DNA from: Agrococcus sp. SGAir0287
GTDB taxonomy: Bacteria; Actinomycetota; Actinomycetes; Actinomycetales; Microbacteriaceae
DNA length: 64,000 nt
Assembly: GCF_005484985.1 (NCBI RefSeq)
Contig: NZ_CP027942.1
Coordinates: 2,604,001-2,668,000 of the forward strand
Direction of reading: 5' to 3'
The notes under the pieces were generated by a model. The model saw only the letters and a list, made by a program, of their open reading frames with translations. It had not been told where the DNA came from and searched no databases. Made by a program: the position numbers and the translations under genes. Below are positions 34,304-42,409 of this stretch, one piece after another (positions within the stretch are counted from its first letter, which is position 1; every line of letters begins with the position of its first letter).

Positions 34304-34911
34304 GCGCGGCTTCCGACCTCGAGCGCGGTCAGGATCGCATCCCACGCGCGCTGCCTGCGCTCCTGGAGCGCCGGCTCGTCGTCGAGGCCCGCGAGGTTGA
34401 CGTCGGCCGTGCGGATCGCGGCGCGCGCCGCACCGAGCAGCAGGTCGCGACCGGCGAGGACGTCGCTGCGCACGCCCGTCTTCACGAGGGGCTCGACGGC
34501 CGTCGAGAACGCGACGGCCTCGAGTGCGGCGTCCGCGACATCGAGCGGCGCGACGGTGGCCACGACCGTCTCGACGCGGATGGCCGCGGTGCGCTCGGCA
34601 CGCTCGGCGTCGTCGCCGCGCGGCATGCGGTAGGCGTCCATGAGCGCCTCGAAGACCTCGACGTCGACGTCGACCGCTGCACGCAGCGTCTCGAGGATGC
34701 CCTCGCCTCGCGTGCGCGCCTCGTGCAGGGTTGCGGCGGCATCGTCGTCCATGCCCTTCCCCGCGAGCGTCACGTCGATCGCCATGAGCACGAGGCCGGC
34801 GCCGAGCGACGCGGCGTGCGCGGCGATCGAGCCGCCCCCGGGCGTCGGCTCGGCGGACGCCGTGCGCCGCAGCAGCTCGTCGCCCGACGCGGCCCACAGA
34901 CTCTCGCTCAC
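34300..34911 (-). CDS. FTCD_C/FchA-type methenyl-THF cyclohydrolase or cyclodeaminase
   Basis: A 203-residue all-helical protein of the formiminotransferase-cyclodeaminase family: RTASAEPTPGGGSIAA near the N-terminus, DVEVFEALMDAYRMPRG in the middle, and AIRTADVNLAGL near the C-terminus. Members act as formimino-THF cyclodeaminases or as methenyl-THF cyclohydrolases (FchA). No histidine-degradation gene is near, and it is coupled to an Mtd1-like dehydrogenase, so the cyclohydrolase reading is favoured. The GTG at 34911 follows TATCGT plus eight bases (near-leaderless). Confidence 0.85.
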   Translation of the reverse strand: MSESLWAASGDELLRRTASAEPTPGGGSIAAHAASLGAGLVLMAIDVTLAGKGMDDDAAATLHEARTRGEGILETLRAAVDVDVEVFEALMDAYRMPRGDDAERAERTAAIRVETVVATVAPLDVADAALEAVAFSTAVEPLVKTGVRSDVLAGRDLLLGAARAAIRTADVNLAGLDDEPALQERRQRAWDAILTALEVGSRA

Positions 34912-34919
34912 GTGCTGCG

Positions 34920-34925
34920 ACGATA
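34920..34925 (-). promoter_or_regulatory. -10 box of the FchA-Mtd1 operon
   Basis: TATCGT on the minus strand, eight bases before the GTG at 34911, predicting a leader of one or two bases. Confidence 0.5.
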
Positions 34926-34949
34926 CCGGGCCGCGGCGGTGGCGATGCG

Positions 34950-35230
34950 CGGGGCCGGGCAGGAGCGGCGGTCGCGAGGTCTCGTGACGCGGAGGCGCTG
35001 CGCGCCTGCGCTCCTCGACCAGCTGCACGGGGTCGCCATCGAAGACCCCCCGACCGCACCATCAGCCGGTCGAGGAGGCCCCGAGCGCCAGCGAGGAGCC
35101 GTCACGAGACCACGCGACATGCCCGCTCCCCGCGACCACGCGCGATCGGGCAGGAGCGGCGGTCACGAGGTCTCGTGACGCGGAGGCGCTGCGCGCCTGC
35201 GCTCCTCGACCAGCTGCACGGAGACGACCT
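34950..35230. repeat. Intergenic palindromic repeat block D
   Basis: Two copies of GGGCAGGAGCGGCGGTC-CGAGGTCTCGTGACGCG followed by CTGCGCTCCTCGACCAGCTGCACGG (ending near 35030 and 35220), flanking one opposite-facing unit CCGGTCGAGGAGGCCCCGAGC...GTCACGAGACC (35069-35113). No gene is visible from 34930 to 35255. It lies immediately after the acyl-CoA oxidase stop. Confidence 0.8.
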
Positions 35231-35255
35231 CCGAGCAGCTGGTCGGGAGACGGCG

Positions 35256-37343
35256 TCAGCGGCGCTTCGCCTGCTTCTCGGGCGTCGGCAGCGTGCCGGC
35301 GGCGCGGTGCGCCTCGTAGTACGCCATCGCCTCCGCCTGCCGCTGGCCCTCGACCCCCGACGCGATCGGGGCGCGCAGCAGCTCGTCGCCGAGGCCGAAG
35401 GCGTCGACGAGGTCGAGCGCGTGCGGTCGGATCTTCACGAGCAGTCGCTCGATGGTCGACGTCACGACCTTCGCACGCGAGCCCGAGAGGCGACCGTTCG
35501 CGAGGTACCAGGCGAGGTGCCGCTCGAGCAGCGTGAGCGCGAAGAGGTCGCGCACCCACGTCATGACGCGCGCCGTCTCGCCCGACATCCGCTCGACGGC
35601 CTCCGTCAGCGCCTTCCACTGCTGCAGCTCGGCCCAGGCCCGTGCGGCCTCGATGAGCTCGTTCTGCACGTTGTTGAACGCCTTCGCGGTCTTCGCGGCG
35701 TCGCCCCGCGGCACGTGGCGCAGGCGCCCACCGATCTCGGCGACCATCGTCTCAACGCGGTCCGTGAGCAGCTCGCGCTGCACCGCGGTCGTGCGCAGGG
35801 CGCGGGACGCCGTCGCCGGCTGCCGCAGGTCGCGCACGTCCTGCGCGACGACGTGGAGGCCGACCTGCGCCGCGGCACGTCCGGCGAACTCCTTCGCAGC
35901 GAACTGCGCGAGCTGCGCGGCGGACGCACCCTTGAACTGCTTGGCGAAGTCGCCCAGCAGGCGCTTGCCGACGAGCTGCAGCATCACGGTGTTGTCGCCC
36001 TCGAACGTCGCGTAGACGTCCATGTCCTGGCGCAGCATCGTCAGCCGGTTCTCGGCGAGGAAGCCTTGGCCGCCGCACGCCTCGCGCGCCTCCTGCAGCG
36101 TGTCGAGCGCAGCCCAGGTCGAGAGCGCCTTGAGGCCGGCGGCGAGCGTCTCGAGGTCCTCGCGCGCCTCCGGGGTGTCGGTCTCGCCCGAGAAGACGCC
36201 GTCGAACTCCGTGAGCAGCCGCTCGTGGGCGTACGACATCGCGTACGTCTCGGCGAGGCGCGTGAACAGGCGCTTCTGGTGCCTGCGGTAGTCGAGCAGC
36301 ACCTCCTCCTCGACGTCGCTCGACGCCTGGAACTGGCGACGCTCGGCGCCGTACCGGATCGCGATCGCGAGCGCCGCCTTCGACGCCACCGCCGAGGCGC
36401 CGTCGAGCGAGACGCGGCCCTGCACGAGCGTGCCGAGCATCGTGAAGAAGCGGCGTCCCGGGCTCTCGATCGACGACGAGTAGGTGCCGTCGGCGGCGAC
36501 GTCGCCGTAGCGGTTCAGCAGGTTGCGGCGCGGCACGCGCACGTGGTCGAAGTGCAGCCGACCGTTGTCGATGCCGTTGAGGCCGCCCTTGAAGCCGTCG
36601 TCCTCGCCGCCGACGCCGGGCAGGAACTCGCCGGTCTCGGGGTCGCGGATGTCGACGTAGAACGCGTGGACGCCGTGGTCGACGCCCTTCGTGACGAGCT
36701 TCGCGAACACGACCGCCGCGACGCCGTCCTTCGCGGCGTTGCCGAGGTAGTCCTTCCACGCGCCGCGGAAGGGGGTGTGGATGACGAACTCCTCCGTCGC
36801 CTCGTCGTAGGTCGCGGTCGTGCCGATCGACGCGACGTCCGACCCGTGCCCCGTCTCGGTCATCGCGAAGGCGCCGGGCACGTCGAAGCGCATGATGGGC
36901 GGCAGCAGCCGCTCGTGGTGGTCGGTCGTGCCGAGGTGCAGCACGGCGGCGCCGAAGAGCCCGTACTGCACGCCGGACTTGATCTGCAGCGAGGGGTCGG
37001 CGAGCACGAGCTCCTCGAAGCCGGCGATGTTGCCGCCGTGGTCGTCCTCGCCGCCGAGCTCCTTCGGGAAGGCCACGAGCACGGCGCCGTCGTCGACGAG
37101 CATCCGCAGCTGGCCGAGCACGCGCTCGCGGTGCTCCTCCATCGTCTGGTTCGGGATGCGCTGGTAGGCGGGGTTCGCGGCCTTCGCGCGTGCGGCGAGG
37201 CGACGCTCGGCCCACGTGCCGAGCAGGTCGCGGCCGAGCCAGTCCACGTCGATGCGGGCGCGGCGCGGCGCGGGCTCGAGATCCAGGGGCGCGTGCGTCT
37301 CCTCGACCTCGAGCGGCTGGGATGCGGACAGGGTGTCGACCAC
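35256..37343 (-). CDS. Acyl-CoA oxidase/dehydrogenase family protein (ACOX-like)
   Basis: A 695-residue flavoprotein of the acyl-CoA oxidase type rather than a 380-residue dehydrogenase. Visible motifs: FAMTETGHGSDVASI (FAD-binding TETGHGSD), HFDHVRVPRRNLLNRYGDV, a mid-domain, and ACGGQGFLAENRL...TFEGDNTVML, the ACOX form of the C-terminal FAD segment, followed by a helical ACOX domain. By family it would dehydrogenate acyl-CoA in beta-oxidation and pass electrons to oxygen. Start choice: GTG at 37343 has GGAGGA four bases upstream and is preferred; ATGs at 37355 and 37364 are alternatives. Alone here, without other beta-oxidation genes. Confidence 0.88.
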   Translation of the reverse strand: MVDTLSASQPLEVEETHAPLDLEPAPRRARIDVDWLGRDLLGTWAERRLAARAKAANPAYQRIPNQTMEEHRERVLGQLRMLVDDGAVLVAFPKELGGEDDHGGNIAGFEELVLADPSLQIKSGVQYGLFGAAVLHLGTTDHHERLLPPIMRFDVPGAFAMTETGHGSDVASIGTTATYDEATEEFVIHTPFRGAWKDYLGNAAKDGVAAVVFAKLVTKGVDHGVHAFYVDIRDPETGEFLPGVGGEDDGFKGGLNGIDNGRLHFDHVRVPRRNLLNRYGDVAADGTYSSSIESPGRRFFTMLGTLVQGRVSLDGASAVASKAALAIAIRYGAERRQFQASSDVEEEVLLDYRRHQKRLFTRLAETYAMSYAHERLLTEFDGVFSGETDTPEAREDLETLAAGLKALSTWAALDTLQEAREACGGQGFLAENRLTMLRQDMDVYATFEGDNTVMLQLVGKRLLGDFAKQFKGASAAQLAQFAAKEFAGRAAAQVGLHVVAQDVRDLRQPATASRALRTTAVQRELLTDRVETMVAEIGGRLRHVPRGDAAKTAKAFNNVQNELIEAARAWAELQQWKALTEAVERMSGETARVMTWVRDLFALTLLERHLAWYLANGRLSGSRAKVVTSTIERLLVKIRPHALDLVDAFGLGDELLRAPIASGVEGQRQAEAMAYYEAHRAAGTLPTPEKQAKRR

Positions 37344-37520
37344 CGATTCCTCCATGGCTTCCATCGAACGGATCTCGCGGATGGCTGCGACGGTACGCCG
37401 ACTCCCCGAGCGTGGGGCGAGCGTTGACGCGGGCGACAGATCGGCCTCCGCATGCTCCGTCGTGCATTGTCGGATGTCCACCACCGATCGTCGGATCGAT
37501 GGTGCCGACTCGACAAGCCG

Positions 37521-37526
37521 TAGCGT
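37521..37526 (+). promoter_or_regulatory. -10 box (leaderless) of the PAP2 gene
   Basis: TAGCGT followed by six bases and the ATG at 37533. Confidence 0.6.
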
Positions 37527-37532
37527 GGCTGG

Positions 37533-38153
37533 ATGCGCCGCATCCGCCCCGCCCGCCTCGCCCTCGGCGGGCTCGCATGCCTCGTGGGCCTCGTGGCGCT
37601 CACCGCCGCGGTCGGCGCGGGCGCGACTTCGCAGGCCGACGAGGCCGTGCAGGCGTGGGTCGCCACCGCTCGCACCGGATGGATGGTCTCGATCGCCTCG
37701 GCGCTCGACCTCGTGGGCGCGAGGACGGGGGCGGCCGTCGTCGGCGTCGTCGCGGTGCTCCTCCTCGTCGCCGGGCGTCGCTGGTGGGCGGCGATCGCCG
37801 TGGCGACGAGCGCGGTGGCGGGCTTCGCCCTCAGCGAGGCGATGAAGCCGTGGCTCGGTCGGGCGCGGCCCGACGGCGGTCTGCTCGAGGCGCACTCGTC
37901 GGCCTTCCCCTCCGGGCACGCCGCCGAGGCGGCGGCGCTCGCGCTCGCCGTGGCGATCGCCGCCGGCTCGCGCGGATGGCTGGTGCTCGCCGCTGCGTGG
38001 ATGGTGGCGATGGCGGCATCCCGGCTCGTCCTCGGCGTGCATTGGCTCAGCGACGTCGTCGGCGGTCTGCTGCTCGGCGCAGCGACGGCGCTGCTCGTGT
38101 GGGCGGCGGTCGCGGCGCTGCAGGGCGCCGGACGCCGGCGGCGTCCGTCCTAG
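37533..38153 (+). CDS. PAP2-superfamily membrane phosphatase
   Basis: A 206-residue polytopic protein with all three phosphatase signatures: KPWLGRARP, FPSGHAAEA, and SRLVLGVHWLSDV, each at the edge of a hydrophobic segment. Likely removes phosphate from lipid phosphates such as phosphatidate or undecaprenyl pyrophosphate at the outer face of the membrane. Its stop overlaps the opposing stop of the amidohydrolase gene (CTAG), so the two are tightly convergent. Confidence 0.92.
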   Translation: MRRIRPARLALGGLACLVGLVALTAAVGAGATSQADEAVQAWVATARTGWMVSIASALDLVGARTGAAVVGVVAVLLLVAGRRWWAAIAVATSAVAGFALSEAMKPWLGRARPDGGLLEAHSSAFPSGHAAEAAALALAVAIAAGSRGWLVLAAAWMVAMAASRLVLGVHWLSDVVGGLLLGAATALLVWAAVAALQGAGRRRRPS

Positions 38154-39556
38154 AGCGTCGTGTGCAGCACGTCGCCGCCGACGATCGTCAGGGCGACGGG
38201 CATCGTGCGCAGCCGCTCGGGCTCGAGCGGCGCGTCGATCGCGACGAGGTCGGCGGGCTCGCCGACCTCGATGCGCGAGCGCGTCGAGCACGCGAGCGCC
38301 GTCGCGACGTCGATCCCCTCGTGGGGCTGCCACGGGGCGTCGCCGTCGCGCGTGCGCGTCACCGCGGCCGACAGCGACACCCACGGGTCGAGCGGCGCGA
38401 CCGGCGCATCCGATCCGAGGATCACGCGCACGCCCGCGTCGAGCAGCGACCGGATGCGATAGGCCAGTCGCTCGCGGCCGGCCCAGTAGAGGGCGATGAG
38501 CTCGCGATCGTCGAGCATGTGCTCGGGCTGGATCGATGCGGTGACGCCGAGCGCCCCCATCCGCGCGACGTCGACGTCGGTCGCGAGCTGCGCGTGCTCG
38601 ATGCGCCCCGTGACCCCTGTCGCCTCGAAGACGTCGAGCACGTGCGCGAGCGCGGCGTCGCCGATCGCGTGCACGGCGGGACGCAGCCCCATCCCCGCAC
38701 CACGCGTCAGCACGGCGGCGAGCTGCTCCGGCGGCACCTCGAGCAGGCCGCGACCGCCGTCGGGGTAGGGGTCGTGGCAGTAGGCGGTGCGGGTGCCGAG
38801 CGAGCCGTCGGTGATGACCTTGAGCGGGCCGACGTGCACGCGCTCGTGGATCGCGCGGCCGGTGCGATCGCCGCGCGCCTCCGCGGCATCGAGGTCGTGC
38901 GGGTAGACGCCGACGTCGATGCGCATCCGCGAGCCCGAGCGCCGCGACCAGGCGCCGACGGCGTCGTCGAGGTCGAGATCGGTGAGCCCGACCACGCCGC
39001 GGCTCGCGGCGGCGTCGAGCGCGTCGCGGATCCAGCGCTCGCGCGTCGCGTCGTCGACCGTCGCCTCGAGGGCGCGCATGGCGGCGAAGCTCGGTGCCTC
39101 GCGCAGCATCCCGTCCTCGGGCAGCTCGACGCCGAGCATGCGGCCCATCGCGCTGCTCGACCACGTCGCGTGCAGGTCGGCGCTGATCGCCGTGACGGCG
39201 CGGTCGCCGGCGACGGCGTCGAGGAGGGCACGGCTCGGCGCATCGGGCCAGAGCCCCTCGCGCATGCCGACGGCGACGAGCGGCTCGTCGGCGGGCTGCG
39301 TGCGCAGCGCCGCGCCCACGATCGCCGCGGCCTCGACGGCACTGGCGGCGTGCGCGACCGACACGCGTCGCCGGTGCGCCGCCCACTGGCCGAGGTGCAC
39401 GTGCTCGTCCCACAGGCCCGGCACGAGGATGCGGCCGTCGAGGTCGAGGTCGGCGTCCGCCGCACCTTCCGAGGGCGCGATCGCGGCGATGCGTCCGTCG
39501 GCCAGCTCGACGTCCACGAGCGAGTCGTCCTGCAGGCGGGCACGGGTGATCCTCAC
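38150..39556 (-). CDS. YtcJ-like amidohydrolase
   Basis: A 468-residue metal-dependent amidohydrolase. N-terminal metal HxH in WDEHVHLGQ, a central HAIGDAALAHVLD with a metal His, EHAQL, and SDAPVAPLDPWVS near the C-terminus with the catalytic Asp. The YtcJ-type family usually has an unknown substrate (amide or N-acyl hydrolysis). Start is probably GTG at 39556 (VRITRARLQ), seven bases after a TAGCGT box; GTG at 39565 overlaps that box. Confidence 0.85.
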   Translation of the reverse strand: MRITRARLQDDSLVDVELADGRIAAIAPSEGAADADLDLDGRILVPGLWDEHVHLGQWAAHRRRVSVAHAASAVEAAAIVGAALRTQPADEPLVAVGMREGLWPDAPSRALLDAVAGDRAVTAISADLHATWSSSAMGRMLGVELPEDGMLREAPSFAAMRALEATVDDATRERWIRDALDAAASRGVVGLTDLDLDDAVGAWSRRSGSRMRIDVGVYPHDLDAAEARGDRTGRAIHERVHVGPLKVITDGSLGTRTAYCHDPYPDGGRGLLEVPPEQLAAVLTRGAGMGLRPAVHAIGDAALAHVLDVFEATGVTGRIEHAQLATDVDVARMGALGVTASIQPEHMLDDRELIALYWAGRERLAYRIRSLLDAGVRVILGSDAPVAPLDPWVSLSAAVTRTRDGDAPWQPHEGIDVATALACSTRSRIEVGEPADLVAIDAPLEPERLRTMPVALTIVGGDVLHTTL

Positions 39557-39636
39557 GGTCGTCACGCTACCGGCGGCCGGCGCTCCGGCTCGTCACGTGC
39601 GGAGGACCGCGCCAGCGCGCATCCAGCGGCCGGGCC

Positions 39637-39642
39637 TACCGT
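39637..39642 (+). promoter_or_regulatory. -10 box (leaderless) of the beta-propeller lipoprotein
   Basis: TACCGT followed by GCCCTC and the ATG at 39649. Confidence 0.6.
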
Positions 39643-39648
39643 GCCCTC

Positions 39649-40983
39649 ATGCACGTGATCGATCGCCGCACGATGCTCACGGGCTCGGCGGGCCTGCTGG
39701 GCCTCGGCCTCCTCGCGCTCGCCGGCTGCGCGCGCGACCAGCCGACTCCGTCGCCGACGCCGAGCATGCCCGACACCATCGACGCCGTCCTGTCCGACCT
39801 CCTCCTGACGCGCCGCTTCGGCCAGGAGGTCACGACCTCGACGGCCTTCTACTCGATGGCGCTCGTGGCGGGTCGCGTGCTGCTGTACGACGACACCGAC
39901 GCGATCGAGGGGCGGCTGGCGGTGCTCGACGCCGCCTCGGGCGCGACGCTGTGGACGTGGCCGCAGGCGCAGCCGGCCGTCGCCGCGATCGATCCGGCGC
40001 TCTCGGCGTTCTCGCCGAGCGAGCTCGCCACCGCCGGCGTCGGGGCGGAGACGATCCTCGCGGCGTCGACCTACCTGAACCCGTGCCCGCAGAACGCGGC
40101 GATCTGCGGCTCGGAGGGCCTCGATCGCACCGAGGGACGCGGTGTGGCCGCGTTCGCCCTCGACTCGGGCGAGCTGCGATGGCATGCGCTGCTCGTGCCA
40201 CCGGTCGACGCCGAGGATCCTGCGGCCGAGCGCAGGCGGAACGCGTCGACGCAGCCGGTCGGGGGCACCGACGACGTGCTCGTCGTACGGGTCGGAGACG
40301 CGCAGCTGGCGGTCTCGGGCGGGTCCGCGCCGAGCGACCCGCTGGATGCGGGCACGGTCGCGGTCTCGGCGGTCGACGGCAGCACCGTCTGGGAGCAGCC
40401 CGGATTCGTCGCCGCGACGGTCGTCGACGACGTCGTCCTCGGATGGCGACGGACGGACGCCGGCGACGCGATGGTCGTGGTGGATGCCGCGACGGGCGAC
40501 GACCTGTGGGAGGCGGAGGTCGGCCAGCGACTCGTCGGACCCGCCGGTGGCGCCGTCGTGGTCGAGGCCGAGGGGGCCGCGTGGCTCGCGGACGCTCGCA
40601 CGGGCGACGTGCTCGTCGAGCTCGTGGACGACACGACGCGCACGCCGGCAGGCATCGAGCTCGGCACGGGCGTCGACGGGGAGCCGCTGGCGACCTGGGT
40701 CCGCTCGCCCTACTCCGAGACCGAGGACGCGCTCCCCGGCTACCGGCTCTGGAGCTCGACGGGCGACGCGGCGCGTCCCGGCGCCGAGGAGCTGGGCGAC
40801 TTCGACATCCCGACGCTCGTGCACGACGGCTACGTCTGGTGCACCGACAACGACCGACTGCACGCGCGCGACCGCAGCGGAGCATCGCGCAGCGACGGCA
40901 TCGCGGGCATCATGCGCGGCGTGGAGGACGCGCTGCTGCTCGTCGAGACGAGCGGCGGCTTCGAGGTCTACGAGATCGCCTGA
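39649..40983 (+). CDS. PQQ-repeat-like (beta-propeller) lipoprotein, possible Tat substrate
   Basis: A 444-residue exported protein. The signal MHVIDRRTMLTGSAGLLGL contains an RR-x-hydrophobic stretch compatible with Tat, and ends in lipobox LAGC. The body has repeated Trp-docking segments of the PQQ-like beta-propeller (GATLWTWPQ, GELRWHALL, GSTVWEQPG, GDDLWEAEV). Function unknown; such proteins act as periplasmic scaffolds or sensors. Closely similar in design to 43466-44812. Confidence 0.82.
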   Translation: MHVIDRRTMLTGSAGLLGLGLLALAGCARDQPTPSPTPSMPDTIDAVLSDLLLTRRFGQEVTTSTAFYSMALVAGRVLLYDDTDAIEGRLAVLDAASGATLWTWPQAQPAVAAIDPALSAFSPSELATAGVGAETILAASTYLNPCPQNAAICGSEGLDRTEGRGVAAFALDSGELRWHALLVPPVDAEDPAAERRRNASTQPVGGTDDVLVVRVGDAQLAVSGGSAPSDPLDAGTVAVSAVDGSTVWEQPGFVAATVVDDVVLGWRRTDAGDAMVVVDAATGDDLWEAEVGQRLVGPAGGAVVVEAEGAAWLADARTGDVLVELVDDTTRTPAGIELGTGVDGEPLATWVRSPYSETEDALPGYRLWSSTGDAARPGAEELGDFDIPTLVHDGYVWCTDNDRLHARDRSGASRSDGIAGIMRGVEDALLLVETSGGFEVYEIA

Positions 40984-40997
40984 GCCCGGCTCAGGCG
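40977..40997. terminator. Short bidirectional hairpin at convergent gene ends
   Basis: CGCCTGAGC and GCTCAGGCG arms (40977-40985 and 40989-40997). They overlap both the stop of the lipoprotein and the stop region of the EamA gene. Confidence 0.5.
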
Positions 40998-41977
40998 GTG
41001 CCGGGCCTCGCCGCGGGGTCCACGTCGCGCTCGGCAGGCGGATCCTCGACGACGGACGCGATCGTGATCGGCGCCGTCTCGGTGGGACCACGCCGCCGAC
41101 GACCGCGCAGCGCGTCGCCGATGCGCGCCGCGACGCCGTTCGCCACCGCGATGCCCACGAGCAGCACGCCGCCGCCGACGAGCTCGGCGGTCGACGGCCG
41201 CTCCCCGCGCAGCAGCACGCTGGTCGCGATCCCCACGATCGGCACGAGCATCGCGAACGGCACGACGGAGGACGCAGGATGCCGCGCGAGCAGCGAGTTC
41301 CAGATGCCGTAGCCGATGAGGCTCGCGACCACGGCGGTGTAGACGACCGATCCGATGCCGAGCGGGCTCACGTGCGTCAGCGCATCCACGATCCGCTCGG
41401 GCCCGTCGACGGCGAGCGAGAGCGCCGCCATCGGCACCGGCACGACGATCGCCGACCACACGGTGAGCCCGAGCCCGCTCGCGGCGCCGGCCTTGCGCGT
41501 GATGACGTTGCCGATCGCCCACGTGGCGGCGGATGCGACGACGAGCAGCAGCGCGACGAGCGGCACGTCGCCGGATCGACCGACGGCGACGATCGCGACG
41601 CCCAGCACCGCGATCGCGATGCCGACCGCCTGCACGCGCGTCGGTCGCTCGCCGAGCACGAGGGCCGAGACGGCGATCGTCACGACGACCTGCGTCTGCA
41701 GCACGAGCGACGCGAGGCCGGGCGGCATGCCGAGCGAGAGGCCGAGGTAGAGGAGGGCGAACTGGCCGAGCGACATCGTCGCGCCGACGAGCAGGATCGT
41801 GCGCCACGGCAGATCGGGCCTCGGCACGAGGAGGATCGCGGGCACGAGCACGACCAGGAACCGCAGCGCGAGGAGCAGGAAGGGCGGCAGCTCCTCGAGC
41901 CCGACGTCGATGACGACGAAGTTCGAGCCCCACAGCAGCACCACGAGCAGCGCGAGGGCGACGTGACGGGGCGGCAT
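40991..41977 (-). CDS. EamA/DMT-family transporter
   Basis: A 328-residue transporter with ten hydrophobic helices in two EamA repeats (LLVVLLWGSNFVVIDVGL opens repeat 1; ASAATWAIGNVITRK opens repeat 2), and a charged 40-residue tail. Likely exports an amino acid or metabolite; substrate not predictable. The ATG at 41977 follows GAGGAT plus six bases. Confidence 0.88.
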   Translation of the reverse strand: MPPRHVALALLVVLLWGSNFVVIDVGLEELPPFLLLALRFLVVLVPAILLVPRPDLPWRTILLVGATMSLGQFALLYLGLSLGMPPGLASLVLQTQVVVTIAVSALVLGERPTRVQAVGIAIAVLGVAIVAVGRSGDVPLVALLLVVASAATWAIGNVITRKAGAASGLGLTVWSAIVVPVPMAALSLAVDGPERIVDALTHVSPLGIGSVVYTAVVASLIGYGIWNSLLARHPASSVVPFAMLVPIVGIATSVLLRGERPSTAELVGGGVLLVGIAVANGVAARIGDALRGRRRRGPTETAPITIASVVEDPPAERDVDPAARPGTA

Positions 41978-42036
41978 GCATCCATCCTCGCCGGGCGGTG
42001 GCCCGCTGGCGGCGGGCCACCGGTCGACCCGTGGCG

Positions 42037-42327
42037 TCAGCGGATGACCCGCCGGGCGCGGATCCGCGTGCGTCGCACGGCGACGTGCGGGGCGTCGCGC
42101 CAGGCGGCGAGCCCGGGTGGCACGACCGGCGTGCGCGCGGCGTCGGCCGCGTCGCGCGCGGCGTCGAGGGTGCGCTGGACCTCGTCGCGATCCAGCAGCC
42201 GCTGGCGGAGGACGGGGTCGACGGGATGGGCGCGGTAGCCGTCGGTGCGCACGTCGATCACGACCGCGACGACGGCGGCGACGCCGAGGGCGATGAGCAG
42301 GACCAGGAAGGCGTTCATGGCAGTCAT
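42037..42327 (-). CDS. Single-pass membrane protein, 96 aa
   Basis: Starts MTAMNAFLVLLIALGVAAVVAVVI (one transmembrane helix), then a charged domain with many Arg and Asp residues. No family recognised. ATG at 42327 has AAGGTG four bases upstream; ATG at 42318 is an alternative. Divergent from the GlxA-type regulator and shares its control region. Confidence 0.6.
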   Translation of the reverse strand: MTAMNAFLVLLIALGVAAVVAVVIDVRTDGYRAHPVDPVLRQRLLDRDEVQRTLDAARDAADAARTPVVPPGLAAWRDAPHVAVRRTRIRARRVIR

Positions 42328-42338
42328 TTGACACCTTG

Positions 42339-42390
42339 CAAGATCCTGCCACCAGTGGCATGATCGCCAGCATCCGTCAAGATCCCGCCA
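42339..42390. promoter_or_regulatory. Direct-repeat operator candidate before the GlxA-type regulator
   Basis: CAAGATCCTGCCA at 42339-42351 and CAAGATCCCGCCA at 42378-42390 (12 of 13 identical, 39 bp apart, about four helical turns). Between them lies TGGC-ATGATC-GCCA (42356-42369), an inverted repeat. Placed 20 bases before the regulator start and 12 bases before the divergent gene. Confidence 0.5.
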
Positions 42391-42409
42391 ACGCCCGCGA
42401 GGAGGCGCC

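Noticed and set aside
38150..38153. Overlapping stop codons of convergent genes (CTAG) as a possible regulatory feature
   Set aside because: Compact convergent ends are common in dense actinobacterial genomes; nothing else at the site suggests control.
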